From positions 1 through 64,000 of the forward strand of contig NZ_WEGI01000019.1 of assembly GCF_009604425.1 (NCBI RefSeq): a stretch of DNA of 64,000 nt, in the 5' to 3' direction. The position numbers were made by a program, and so were the translations under genes. Under the pieces are notes generated by a model. That model did not search any database. It saw only the letters and a program-made list of their open reading frames with translations, and was not told the origin of the DNA. The stretch comes from Nocardia aurantia (lineage in GTDB: Bacteria; Actinomycetota; Actinomycetes; Mycobacteriales; Mycobacteriaceae). Below are positions 17,345 through 26,271 of this stretch, piece by piece (the stretch's first letter is position 1; each line of letters starts with the position of its first letter).

Positions 17345-19072
17345 TCAGCAGTTCGGCTGCAACGGGTAGCAGGGCCTGCCGCCCGGGCCGAGCACCGAGA
17401 GCTGGGCCTGATCCGGTACACCCTCCGCCGGTGGGGGCGGGGGCGGGGCGATCGGCAGTCCCGCGGCCGGGAACGGAGGTGGCACAACGCTCGTCGCGAC
17501 GACCGGGAGGTTCGCCTCACCGGAATGCGCCCGCGCGTGATGATTGTTGACCAGCATCCAGACCCCGGCGATCAGCACCGCGAACGCGGCGGCCGCGCGC
17601 AGCATCGCCGCGATATCGCGGCGCTTGCGCGACTCCACGGGCCTGCGTGGCACGCCCGGCAACGGTCGCGGTGCCGCGGGCCGTCCGCCGGCGGGCTCGG
17701 CCGGGATGGGCGCATCGCCGCCGGTCGCCGATTCGACCGCGGACCGCTCGGCGACCGGTCGCCCGGCGGCGGGCGGCGGCGGTGCAACCGGTTCGTGGAC
17801 GGTGGATCGGACCGCCTTGTCGGCCGTCGTGTGCTCGGCGGCGGGTTCCACCGCCGGTTCGGCGACGGCTCCCACGTTCTCCTCCACGACCGGATGATTC
17901 GGCGCTGTCCCGTCGGGCGCTGCCGTCGGATCGTCGAATACCCGTGCCGGCGTGGCAGATTGCGGGGCAGTATCCGATTCGGCCCGAGGCCCGGCCGGGG
18001 GCGAGCCCGGATTCCCGTCCTCCTCGGCGTGCGTCTCGATCGGCGAATCCGTGGCGGGCATCCATTCGACCGGCGAATGCGGCTCGGGTTCATCGGATGC
18101 CGGGTGCCCGGCAGCCGCCTCGTCCGGAATCGATTGTCCCGCTGTGGACTCGTCCGCCGGGCCGGACCGCGCTACCGGCGTCGCGAGGACAGCGGCCGCG
18201 ATCGGTGCCGAATCCGGCTCGGCCTCATCACGTGCCGGGCCGTCCGTGGTGAAATCGTCCGCGACCGAGACCGGTCCACGCGATCGATCGCCGACCTGCT
18301 GCGCCGAGACCGCCTGACCACCGGCGACTCCGGACGCCGGCGACTGCGTGAAAGGCGCCCACACGACGGGAAATTGCGGCGCCGGCGGCTGCGGGGCAGC
18401 GACCGAACCCCACCGGTCCCCGGCCTGCGCGACCGGTGCGGCCGGAAACCCGATACCGATCAGATCGCCCCAGGTGATCTCCGTGATATTCAGCGCGGCG
18501 AGCACGACGAGCAGTCGATCGGCCGTCCACTGCTCGGAATCCCCGTAGGCGCGGGCATCCAGCCATCGGTACAGCTCCCCGGAGTTGTTGCCGAGCAGGA
18601 CATCACAGCCGACCGGCATCCCCTTGGTGACCAGCTCGACCGGATACCCGTACTGCGGAACCACTACGACCACGACGTCCACCGGCAGATCGGACGCGGC
18701 GTCGGCCAGTTTCTGCTCCAGCACACCGCGGAGATCGTCCCGGCTGTCGGCGGCGGGATTCAGCGGATTGGAATCACCCTTGCGCCGCAATGCGATCGGG
18801 TCGCCGACCACGTCCGGCAGACTCCACGGCCCGTCCCCCGGACACGACAACGTACCCGCCACCCGGAACCGCACGCTCTCTACGGCCAGGATGACGCAGG
18901 CGTGCGGAGTGAAGACGAGCAGATCCACCTCGGATCCACCGCGCCGATACCGCCGCCGCCCCGGGATGTGCACCCCGGGAACGACGAGCCCGGCGCCCTC
19001 GAATGCCTCCAGCCATGCGACGACCCGCCGCTCGGCTTTCGGCCTGCGGCTATCGGTGTTGATGATCAACAT
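17345..19072 (-). CDS. NERD-domain protein with long disordered linker and C-terminal membrane anchor
   Basis: A 575-residue protein. The first approximately 190 residues look like a nuclease-related (NERD) domain: RRPKAERRVVAWLEAF, then GSEVDLLVFTPHACVILAVES with the acidic and Glu positions of the restriction-endonuclease-like core. Then come about 310 residues rich in Pro, Ala, Glu and Asp, one transmembrane helix (MLRAAAAFAVLIAGVWMLV), and a Pro-rich tail ending CYPLQPNC. I chose the ATG at 19072 (AGGGG upstream); a TTG at 19105 is in frame. The predicted layout is a cytoplasmic nuclease-like head and an exterior Cys-bearing tail. Function unknown. Confidence 0.72.
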   Translation of the reverse strand: MLIINTDSRRPKAERRVVAWLEAFEGAGLVVPGVHIPGRRRYRRGGSEVDLLVFTPHACVILAVESVRFRVAGTLSCPGDGPWSLPDVVGDPIALRRKGDSNPLNPAADSRDDLRGVLEQKLADAASDLPVDVVVVVVPQYGYPVELVTKGMPVGCDVLLGNNSGELYRWLDARAYGDSEQWTADRLLVVLAALNITEITWGDLIGIGFPAAPVAQAGDRWGSVAAPQPPAPQFPVVWAPFTQSPASGVAGGQAVSAQQVGDRSRGPVSVADDFTTDGPARDEAEPDSAPIAAAVLATPVARSGPADESTAGQSIPDEAAAGHPASDEPEPHSPVEWMPATDSPIETHAEEDGNPGSPPAGPRAESDTAPQSATPARVFDDPTAAPDGTAPNHPVVEENVGAVAEPAVEPAAEHTTADKAVRSTVHEPVAPPPPAAGRPVAERSAVESATGGDAPIPAEPAGGRPAAPRPLPGVPRRPVESRKRRDIAAMLRAAAAFAVLIAGVWMLVNNHHARAHSGEANLPVVATSVVPPPFPAAGLPIAPPPPPPAEGVPDQAQLSVLGPGGRPCYPLQPNC

Positions 19073-19176
19073 GGCCAGAGCCCCTGAACATCCAGTTTTC
19101 GACAACCCCTCAACGATACCCTGAGTCGCGCCTCTCGCCGAACACGGAACCGATTGCAGTGCAGCGCCTTTGGCCG

Positions 19177-19992
19177 CTAGAATGATTGCCGGGCGGTCGG
19201 CACGATACGCGAACCCAGATGAAGACCGCCCTCCGGCCGAACAGATCGGTCCGCTCCGGCCGCCGCCAGCTCCCGCTCGATCAACGCCCAGGTGAACTCC
19301 GCGGCCTCGGCCGAATACGTGGGCGTACCCGCGCTGAGGAACGCGTGCCCCGCACCGGGAACGACCACCATCTCGTGGGACACCCCCTCGGCCGCGAGCC
19401 GATCGGCGATGAGCTCGCGATCCGCCGGCGCCACCACGTGATCCCGCTCACCCACCACGTACACCAGCCGCCCGGCGATCCCGCCGGTCAGCTCGAGCGT
19501 CGGTTCCGGTGTGCTCAACGGGATCTCGGTCCCGGTCAACCACCCCGCGTACAGCACCAGCGTCACCGGCACCGCGAGCCGGGTGGCCGCCAGGTAGGCG
19601 AGATGCCCACCGAGACTGACCCCCAGCACACCGATCACCTCGCGAGTGTCGTCGCGGCCACCCAGATACGCCGAAGCCGCCGCCATATCGGCGACCACCC
19701 CGTCCCGGGTCAACTCCCCCATCAATTCGAAACCACGAGCCCGCCCGTCCTCGGTCACCGGCAACTCGATCCCCGGCGCGCTGCGGTGATGAAAATCCGG
19801 CGCGATCGCCACATACCCCAGCCCCGCAAGCCGTTCGGCGAACCCCCGGATATCCGCGGTCACCCCGAACAACTGATGCGCCAGCACCACGCCCCCATAC
19901 CGCCCCGGCGCCGCGGGCCTGGCGAGATAACCACCCATCCTCCCGCCCCCGACATCGATCCGAACCCGTTCGACCACACATTCGCCTGTCAT
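19177..19992 (-). CDS. Dienelactone hydrolase-family protein
   Basis: A 271-residue alpha/beta hydrolase of the DLH family. Its nucleophile elbow is GVSLGG, so Ser replaces the Cys of classical dienelactone hydrolases. The Asp (GERDHVV) and His (GAGHAFL) complete a plausible triad. The ATG at 19992 begins MTGECVVERV. It is divergent from a LysR regulator with 186 bases between them, the standard LysR-target layout. The substrate is unknown; the Ser nucleophile suggests an ordinary esterase or lactonase reaction. Confidence 0.82.
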   Translation of the reverse strand: MTGECVVERVRIDVGGGRMGGYLARPAAPGRYGGVVLAHQLFGVTADIRGFAERLAGLGYVAIAPDFHHRSAPGIELPVTEDGRARGFELMGELTRDGVVADMAAASAYLGGRDDTREVIGVLGVSLGGHLAYLAATRLAVPVTLVLYAGWLTGTEIPLSTPEPTLELTGGIAGRLVYVVGERDHVVAPADRELIADRLAAEGVSHEMVVVPGAGHAFLSAGTPTYSAEAAEFTWALIERELAAAGADRSVRPEGGLHLGSRIVPTARQSF

Positions 19993-20178
19993 ATCCCATC
20001 GGGCGCGGCACGACAGTGCCACCGCCCGTTCTCCTTTCGACACCGCTCCGGTCCACGCGCGCAACCGCCGCGCACCCGCGGCCGCCCGAATGACGTTGCC
20101 GCACAGTCGAGCATCTCCCCCACGGGTCCATACGTCGAATACCGGCTCGCGATCGAACCGATCGTATTTACTTATGAT

Positions 20179-21114
20179 GTGGAACTGCGGCAACTGATCT
20201 ACTTCGACACCGTCGTGCGGGAAGGCGGCTTCACGAGAGCGGCCCAGCGCCTCCATGTGGCCCAACCGGCGATCTCCGCCCAGATCAAGCTGCTGGAAAC
20301 CGAACTCGGCGTAATACTCCTGGACCGCTCCACCCGCCCACCCGCCCTCACACACGCGGGTGAGCTGTTCCGCTTGCGGGTCCGGCGCATCCTCGACGAC
20401 GTCGACGCCGCGCGAACGGAGATGAGCGAGATCTCGGCGGTGGTCCGCGGCGCCCTCCGCATCGGCGCCACCCCGGTACTCGGACCGATCGATCTCGTGG
20501 CGGTCATCGCGTCGTTCCGCCGCCGCCACCCCGGCGTGACCCTGTCGTGCCGCTCCGGCCTACTGGACCCGCTGGTGGCAAGCCTGGACGACGGCGCGCT
20601 GGACGTCGTCATCGGCCCCGAACATCCCGGCCTCGCCGAAAACCATCACATCGAACACCTGGCCGACGAGCGATTCGTGCTGGCCCTCCCACCCCACCAC
20701 CTCCTGACCGCTTGCGCCAGAGTCGATTTGGCGCAGGCCCGCGACGAACTGTTCGTCTGCCTCCCGCCGGGCAGCGGCATGCACACACTGCTGCGCGAGA
20801 CCGCCGCGAATTCCGGCTTCGAACCCCGCATCGACTTCGTCGCCGACACCCCCGCCACCGTCCGCGCCTTCGTCGCCGCCGGACTCGGCATCGCCGTCAT
20901 GGCCGCCTCCACCACCACCGGCCCGGGCCCCACCGTCACCACCCGCGACCTGTCCGACCCCCCTCGGCACCCCGCCATCACCCTCATCACCCCGAAACAC
21001 CCACTGACCCCGATCATCCGAGCATTCGCGGACCACCTCAGCACACCACCGCAATCGCAAGCCCCCACGACACGACCGGCGAAACCGGGCGCCGGGGCAC
21101 CGCGGCGAGCGTAG
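20179..21114 (+). CDS. LysR-family transcriptional regulator
   Basis: A 311-residue regulator with the N-terminal winged helix (residues 1-60; GGFTRAAQRLHVAQPAIS) and a LysR substrate-binding domain. The GTG start gives the usual VELRQLIYF opening. It probably controls the divergent DLH gene. The last 25 residues are a Pro/Arg-rich tail not typical of the family. A second downstream target, trpF on the same strand, is possible but has its own ribosome site. Confidence 0.88.
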   Translation: MELRQLIYFDTVVREGGFTRAAQRLHVAQPAISAQIKLLETELGVILLDRSTRPPALTHAGELFRLRVRRILDDVDAARTEMSEISAVVRGALRIGATPVLGPIDLVAVIASFRRRHPGVTLSCRSGLLDPLVASLDDGALDVVIGPEHPGLAENHHIEHLADERFVLALPPHHLLTACARVDLAQARDELFVCLPPGSGMHTLLRETAANSGFEPRIDFVADTPATVRAFVAAGLGIAVMAASTTTGPGPTVTTRDLSDPPRHPAITLITPKHPLTPIIRAFADHLSTPPQSQAPTTRPAKPGAGAPRRA

Positions 21115-21174
21115 GGTGAGCTGCGAGATTTCCTCGTGCGGGCAAACTGAACAGACGACGCGAAGGAGTGTACG

Positions 21175-21858
21175 GTGCGCGCGAAAATTTGCGGTATTCG
21201 CTCCGAAGCAGACCTGCGAACAGCGATCCGAGCAGGTGCGGACGCCGTCGGTTTCATATGTGGTGTCACCCATTTCAGCGAAGACGCGCTGGAAGAGGAA
21301 CAGGCTCGGCGATTGTCATCTCTCACACCACCATTCGTGGACCGGATACTGGTCACCCATCTCGTGAAACCGGAATCGATTGCGCGGCTCGCCGATTCCA
21401 TCCGAGCCGACACGATCCAGATACACGGATTGGTCACGCAGGACACCGTGCGCCGCGTCCGCCAACTGGCCCGGGGTCGTCGAATAATCAAAGCCGTCCA
21501 TGTGACCGGCGCCGACGCGGTCGAAGCGGCGTGTGAGACCGCGGCGGATTGCGATGCGGTGCTGCTGGATTCCCGCACCACCAACCGTCTCGGCGGGACC
21601 GGGCTCACGCACGACTGGACGATCAGCGCAGCGATAGTACGGGCGCTCGCCGATCTCGGCCGCCCGGTGATACTCGCGGGCGGATTGACGCCGGCGAACG
21701 TCACCGCCGCTATCGGCGCGGTGGCCCCCTACGCGGTCGACGTCAACAGTGGGGTCGAAACTCCCACCGGCGACAAGGATGCCGCTCGATGCACCGCGTT
21801 CGCCGCTGCGGCACACCGCGTCCCGACGCCGTTCGAGCTTCCAGTCCGACAGCGATGA
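21175..21858 (+). CDS. trpF: Phosphoribosylanthranilate isomerase (stand-alone TrpF)
   Basis: A 227-residue beta/alpha barrel that isomerises N-(5-phosphoribosyl)anthranilate in tryptophan synthesis. The catalytic Cys is in KICG (Cys6) and the Asp in LLDSRT (Asp132). The phosphate-binding loops LAGGLTPANV and VDVNSGVE are intact. The GTG start has AAGGAG upstream. Most high-GC actinobacteria lack TrpF and use the bifunctional HisA homologue PriA, and no other trp gene lies here. Its 3' end overlaps the convergent transporter gene by 116 bases. Local codons are less GC-biased than neighbours (for example ATA and ATT), hinting at transfer. Confidence 0.92.
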   Translation: MRAKICGIRSEADLRTAIRAGADAVGFICGVTHFSEDALEEEQARRLSSLTPPFVDRILVTHLVKPESIARLADSIRADTIQIHGLVTQDTVRRVRQLARGRRIIKAVHVTGADAVEAACETAADCDAVLLDSRTTNRLGGTGLTHDWTISAAIVRALADLGRPVILAGGLTPANVTAAIGAVAPYAVDVNSGVETPTGDKDAARCTAFAAAAHRVPTPFELPVRQR

Positions 21859-22675
21859 GCACCAGGAAACCGGCTCCGATCACCGGAACAGTGGGACGGC
21901 CTCCGATGAGAACCGCGCCGATGACGGAGGCACTGACAGCCTCGTTGAGGCCGATCATCCCGGCGACAGTGGAGTCGATCGTTCGCAACGCCCACCAGTA
22001 GACGACGAAACCCGGGCCCAGGAAGATCGCGCCGACAACGATCAACTCGACGCTCACAGCCGGACTCGGCGGCGTCACCGCGACGAGTGGTAATCCGAGG
22101 ATCGCCGCCGTCGCGAGTTGGAATCCGGCCGACGAGACACCTCGGTGATAACGCGATTCACGAGCAACAGTCGTGATCAAGAGCGCGACGCACCCCGCAC
22201 TTCCCAGCGCGAGAGCACAACTCAGGAGTACACGGAACGGCGCGACCATATTCGGCGGCCGGCCGGTCACCAGGACGATCGCGCAGATCACCAGCACGAG
22301 TTCGACGGCGGCGGTCCAATTCATTCTTCGCCGCTGTTTCGCGACAGCCGCACAGATGATCATGACGGGGGCGGTGAGGTGAAGCGCGACCACGACCGGT
22401 AGCGGGCCCATCCGCAACGCAGCGGAATACAGCGCCAGATTGACCGCCTCGAGCGCTCCGAGGTACATGTAGAGCCGAATATCGGTGGTGAATATTCGCC
22501 ACGGCTGTTCTCCCCTGAGCGTCGCCAGAAACAGCACCGCCAGCGCACCGCCCGCGGCAACCGGGGAAGCCGATGCGAAGCCTGCCGTACCGAATGCGGC
22601 TATGAACGCACTGGACGCACCCCACAATGTGGTGGCCAGCAGAAGCGCCGCCACCGAACGGCGGGTCGTTCTCAT
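21743..22675 (-). CDS. EamA/DMT-family transporter
   Basis: A 310-residue protein with about ten membrane helices in two EamA halves; the conserved Trp/Gly pattern of helix 1 (ATTLWGASSAF) and helix pair LGPGFVVYWWALRTIDS are clear. It may export an amino acid or metabolite. The ATG overlaps the stop of the toroid-type gene by four bases, so the two are coupled. The last 35 or so residues are Arg-rich and read antisense through trpF, so they are probably an accidental extension past the final helix. Confidence 0.85.
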   Translation of the reverse strand: MRTTRRSVAALLLATTLWGASSAFIAAFGTAGFASASPVAAGGALAVLFLATLRGEQPWRIFTTDIRLYMYLGALEAVNLALYSAALRMGPLPVVVALHLTAPVMIICAAVAKQRRRMNWTAAVELVLVICAIVLVTGRPPNMVAPFRVLLSCALALGSAGCVALLITTVARESRYHRGVSSAGFQLATAAILGLPLVAVTPPSPAVSVELIVVGAIFLGPGFVVYWWALRTIDSTVAGMIGLNEAVSASVIGAVLIGGRPTVPVIGAGFLVLIAVGLEARTASGRGVPQRRTRCIERHPCRRWEFRPHC

Positions 22676-23988
22676 GTGAGCAAGAATGACACGATCGGCA
22701 ACACCACAGCCGTGTAGCCCGCGAAAACCGATGTCGCTATCCGGAGCTTCGACACCGCCGGAAATCTGGTCGCCAATCCGGCCAGCGTCCCGAACGCGAC
22801 GAAAAGCATTCCCCAGACCACGAGGGCGCGACTCCCGGCCTTACCCAGTTCGTCGGCGAACCCGATCGCGAGGAGGGCGATCGTCAGTCCCGCCGGAACT
22901 CCCGCCAACAACGCGCCGATGCCCGCCGGACTGTTCATCACGACCGGGTAGCCACCGAACTCGATGACGTTCTGCGCGTCCAGATGATGTCTGCCCTCGT
23001 CGCGGCATATCAGGTCGAAAACTCTCGCCGGAGAGATCTTCTCGTGCATGACCTGCCGTGCGGCCAGCATCGAGTCGAGCGCCTGGGTCGTCGCGTACGA
23101 CGTCACGAAGCCCTCGGTCGAAGTCCGGAATCCGCCGTACTGGGCTTGGAGTTCCTCGGGTTCCTGGAGGTCGAGAAGGTCGATGAGTGCGCGCCGCACC
23201 ACCGGCTCGAATACCGTCCGAGGTTCGACGGAGAGCAACGCGCCCACCGACAGATGCAGTGACAGATGCCGCCACGTGTCGGCGACGTCCGCCCTCCGGA
23301 AATGTTCCTCCTCGATCCGCGGATATCCGGCGGCGAGATGTGCCAGCAGGTGCTGGACGGCGAGGTCACGACCGCGGTCGATCTTCTTGCCGCCGACCGC
23401 CGATATCTCCGGCCTGGCCAGGGCGGCGGCCACATAGGCGCACGCGTACATGGGCTGTGTCCGAGGATCCTGCTCGAGCATGGATTCCGCCAGAAACATC
23501 GTGCCGCGCAGCACCGCCCGTGCGGTCGCCTCGTCGCTCGCCGTATCACCGCACAGGGCCTGGATCGCACTCGACGTCGCGGACACCGATACCGGGCCGA
23601 TGCGACCCGACATGCGCCACCCACCGGAGTCGGATTCCTGCGCGGTGATCAGCGCGGTGCGGCATGCCGCGGCGCTCGGATCGGACGACGGGATACCCAG
23701 GCATTGCAGCGCACGCAGCCGCCACGACAGGTCGATCGGCGCGTGGAACACCCATTCGCCATGTTCTTCGCGGACCACCGCATTCTGCCCGACCAGCGTC
23801 ACCACCTCGGCCGCGCGCGGAATGCTCTCACCGGCGTTGGTGAGAGCGCACACGACCTCCGCCGTGTTCTGCGGATTCGGCGGAATATCCGGAACCCAGC
23901 CCCATCCGGCGCCGCCGTGTCCGTCGGTCAACTGACTTCGATGAATCCACCCGATCGTCGCCGAGATCCTGGCGTCCAGACTGGACAA
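22672..23988 (-). CDS. Terpenoid-cyclase/prenyltransferase-like alpha-toroid protein with C-terminal membrane helices
   Basis: A protein of about 438 residues. The first 330 show repeated helical units and QW-like motifs (GGAGWGWVP, SGGWRMSG) of the squalene-cyclase/prenyltransferase alpha/alpha toroid. I see neither the DxDD acid of class II terpene cyclases nor a clear Zn site of prenyltransferases. The C-terminus has about three membrane helices (from AGIGALLAGVPAG onward), not expected for a cyclase. I chose the TTG at 23988, just after a GGGGGG ribosome site; a GTG at 24030 adds 14 residues. It is coupled to the EamA gene. It may be a non-enzymatic binding toroid; function unknown. Confidence 0.65.
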   Translation of the reverse strand: MSSLDARISATIGWIHRSQLTDGHGGAGWGWVPDIPPNPQNTAEVVCALTNAGESIPRAAEVVTLVGQNAVVREEHGEWVFHAPIDLSWRLRALQCLGIPSSDPSAAACRTALITAQESDSGGWRMSGRIGPVSVSATSSAIQALCGDTASDEATARAVLRGTMFLAESMLEQDPRTQPMYACAYVAAALARPEISAVGGKKIDRGRDLAVQHLLAHLAAGYPRIEEEHFRRADVADTWRHLSLHLSVGALLSVEPRTVFEPVVRRALIDLLDLQEPEELQAQYGGFRTSTEGFVTSYATTQALDSMLAARQVMHEKISPARVFDLICRDEGRHHLDAQNVIEFGGYPVVMNSPAGIGALLAGVPAGLTIALLAIGFADELGKAGSRALVVWGMLFVAFGTLAGLATRFPAVSKLRIATSVFAGYTAVVLPIVSFLLT

Positions 23989-24130
23989 TTTCCCCCCTCG
24001 TTCAGGCGTCGAAATACAATTCGAATTCACCGACGAGCCGTCGAAGGCGACCCCCCTCGTCGACGATACGGGTCCACTGTTGCGCCTGCGTCACGAATAA
24101 CGTTATGCGCCAAGATCATTCGGGCGACGG

Positions 24131-25663
24131 TCAGAGATGCATCCAGTCCGGCCAGACGTCGGCCCAGGGCTTCTCGGGGCCGGCGCAACGCCAGAGCGTC
24201 ACCTGCTGGGTGTTGCCGGGGAAGCCGAGGCGGGTGTCGACCCGGCCGATCGGGTTCACCTCGCGGAACTGGCTCTGCAGCACCACTTCGTAGCTGCCGA
24301 CCACCAGGTAGGCGGTGGCGTCGTCCGGTGGGGCGCCGAAGTAGCCCCAGCCGCGGCTCGGGCTGTAGATCGGGGGGAGTCGGTCGCGGCCCAGTTCGTC
24401 CAGAGCGCTTGCCTGCCAATAGGTGTCGGCGATGATCACGGCGTGCGCGCGGTCGGCGTCGGACATCCGGCGGTAGGCGTCGACCACGGTCTCGGTCAGT
24501 TCCGGCCAGCCGAACTTGCCGTAGACGGCGATCGCGATGGCGGCCTCGGAGTTGCTGCGCGGCGGCTGAACTCGTTCGGCGGGCAGCCACGGCGCCGCGC
24601 GCAGAACGTGATACGTCGCCCACGCCGTGAGCGCGATGAGGCCGGCGGTGAGCAGGGACCGCCGGACCGGGGTGTGCGCGCCGATCACCGCCACCACCAC
24701 GACGGCGCCGGCGGCGATCGCGACCGCGTCCAGCCCGGCGGAATAGTAGATCCGGCCGCCGGTGATCATGAACACCAGTTCCAGCACGATCCACGCCACC
24801 CCGAGAAAACGATACGGCCGCAACGACTTCCGGAACAGGAACGCCGCCAGCCCGCACACCAGCAGCGGGCCGGCCAGCCAGCCGGCCAGTTCCAGGGTCA
24901 TCGGCACGAACAGCAGCCGGCCGCCCAGGATGCCCTGCTCCGCGCCGATCAGGCGGGTCATCTGGATCTCCGGCCAGCCACGATGCCACTGCCAGACCAG
25001 TTCCGGTATCGACAGCAGCACGGTCAGCCCGGCGCCCGCCCAGAGCAACGGCCGCAGCACCAGCCGGCGCGGTCCGCACAGGCCCGCGGACACCGCGATC
25101 GCGATCCACAGGAACGGCACCAGCCATTTCACCTGGATGTCGATGGCCGTGATCACCGCGGCCGCGAGCAGCAGCCGATCGTCGCGGGTGCGCACCCACC
25201 GGGCCACCAGCCACGAGATGATCACCCACAGCACGGTGTCCACCGCGTTGGTGGTCAGCAGCGCGCCCTGCAACAGCAGAAACGGTGACGTCGCGTATCC
25301 CGCGGCGGCCACCGCCTGCGCGCCCGCGCCGCCGCCGAATTCCCGGGCGAGCATGGCGCACAACACGATCGCCGCCACCGTGAGCGCTACCGCCGGTAGC
25401 CGCAGCACCAGATAGGAGCCCGGCGCGAGGGTGTCCATCAGGCGCGCCAGCAGCGGCAGCACCGGGCCCTGATCGGCATAGCCCCAGGCCGGCCGCCGGC
25501 CGGCGGCGAGAAAATACAGTTCGTCGCCGAAGTAGCCGTAGCGCGAGGCCGAGAACAACAGCACCGCCGCCGCGACCACCGCGACCGCGGCGACCGGGCG
25601 CACCGCCAGGGGCGGACGGGGGGTGGACACGGTCGCACGGCCACGATCCACCACGTCGGTCAC
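24131..25663 (-). CDS. ArnT/PMT-like membrane glycosyltransferase
   Basis: A 510-residue GT-C-type protein: about ten to twelve membrane helices, with the family's acidic catalytic-loop motif after the first helix (GYFGDELYFLAAG) and the ADQGP segment following. A soluble C-terminal region (from about residue 375) contains the conserved YWQASALDE stretch. Such enzymes transfer sugars from polyprenyl-phosphate donors outside the membrane. I chose the GTG at 25663, preceded by AGGAG. No partner genes are adjacent; the acceptor is unknown. Confidence 0.85.
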   Translation of the reverse strand: MTDVVDRGRATVSTPRPPLAVRPVAAVAVVAAAVLLFSASRYGYFGDELYFLAAGRRPAWGYADQGPVLPLLARLMDTLAPGSYLVLRLPAVALTVAAIVLCAMLAREFGGGAGAQAVAAAGYATSPFLLLQGALLTTNAVDTVLWVIISWLVARWVRTRDDRLLLAAAVITAIDIQVKWLVPFLWIAIAVSAGLCGPRRLVLRPLLWAGAGLTVLLSIPELVWQWHRGWPEIQMTRLIGAEQGILGGRLLFVPMTLELAGWLAGPLLVCGLAAFLFRKSLRPYRFLGVAWIVLELVFMITGGRIYYSAGLDAVAIAAGAVVVVAVIGAHTPVRRSLLTAGLIALTAWATYHVLRAAPWLPAERVQPPRSNSEAAIAIAVYGKFGWPELTETVVDAYRRMSDADRAHAVIIADTYWQASALDELGRDRLPPIYSPSRGWGYFGAPPDDATAYLVVGSYEVVLQSQFREVNPIGRVDTRLGFPGNTQQVTLWRCAGPEKPWADVWPDWMHL

Positions 25664-25811
25664 CGGCACACTCCTGAGCACGTCGGATCCAGCGGACAAT
25701 GCCGAATCTATCCGCCGCGGGGCGGCCGCCCGCGCACCCGGCGGGCGCGTCGCCGCGACGGGCCGCGGTTGCCGGGCGTGGCGGCGCGGCGCAGGATCGG
25801 AGTGGACCGGG

Positions 25812-26189
25812 TCAGGCCCGCCGGGCCTCCAGGTAGTCCGGCGCCGAGACCGCGCCGAGTACCTGCCGCACCCCGACCGGCGCCCACCGGGACCCCGGGT
25901 CGTGCTGCACCAGCGGATCGGTGAGCGTGATCGTCCTGCCGACGGACTCGAGCTCGAATCGCCCGGCCGCCAGCACATTCCGGACCCAGTCCGAGCCGGG
26001 ACCGTAGGTCAGCGCGATGCGGTAGCGGCCGTCGTGGACGAAGACGTTGACCGGCGTCCGATAGACCCGGCCGGATTTCCGCCCGGTGTGGACGACGATC
26101 CCGAATCCGGGCAGCCGACCGGCGACCACTCCGGTGATCTGATTGGTCACGACCCGGTTGAACTTCGCCAGACCCTGCGGCAGCGGCAT
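25812..26189 (-). CDS. Deazaflavin (F420)-dependent nitroreductase-family protein
   Basis: A 125-residue split beta-barrel protein of the Ddn family. The F420-phosphate motif region HTGRKSGRVYRTPV and the later YGPGSDWVRNVLA and GR segments are typical. Relatives reduce F420-linked substrates such as menaquinone or nitroimidazoles. The ATG at 26189 follows AGGGG. It lies on the same strand as pxpC, 82 bases downstream, but a functional link is not evident. Confidence 0.85.
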   Translation of the reverse strand: MPLPQGLAKFNRVVTNQITGVVAGRLPGFGIVVHTGRKSGRVYRTPVNVFVHDGRYRIALTYGPGSDWVRNVLAAGRFELESVGRTITLTDPLVQHDPGSRWAPVGVRQVLGAVSAPDYLEARRA

Positions 26190-26271
26190 GTGCGTCCCCT
26201 CTCGATGGGCTCGAGTCTCGGTGTCACAGCGCCTCTCACGGTACGCGAATCGGACCGCCGCCACGCCGTGG

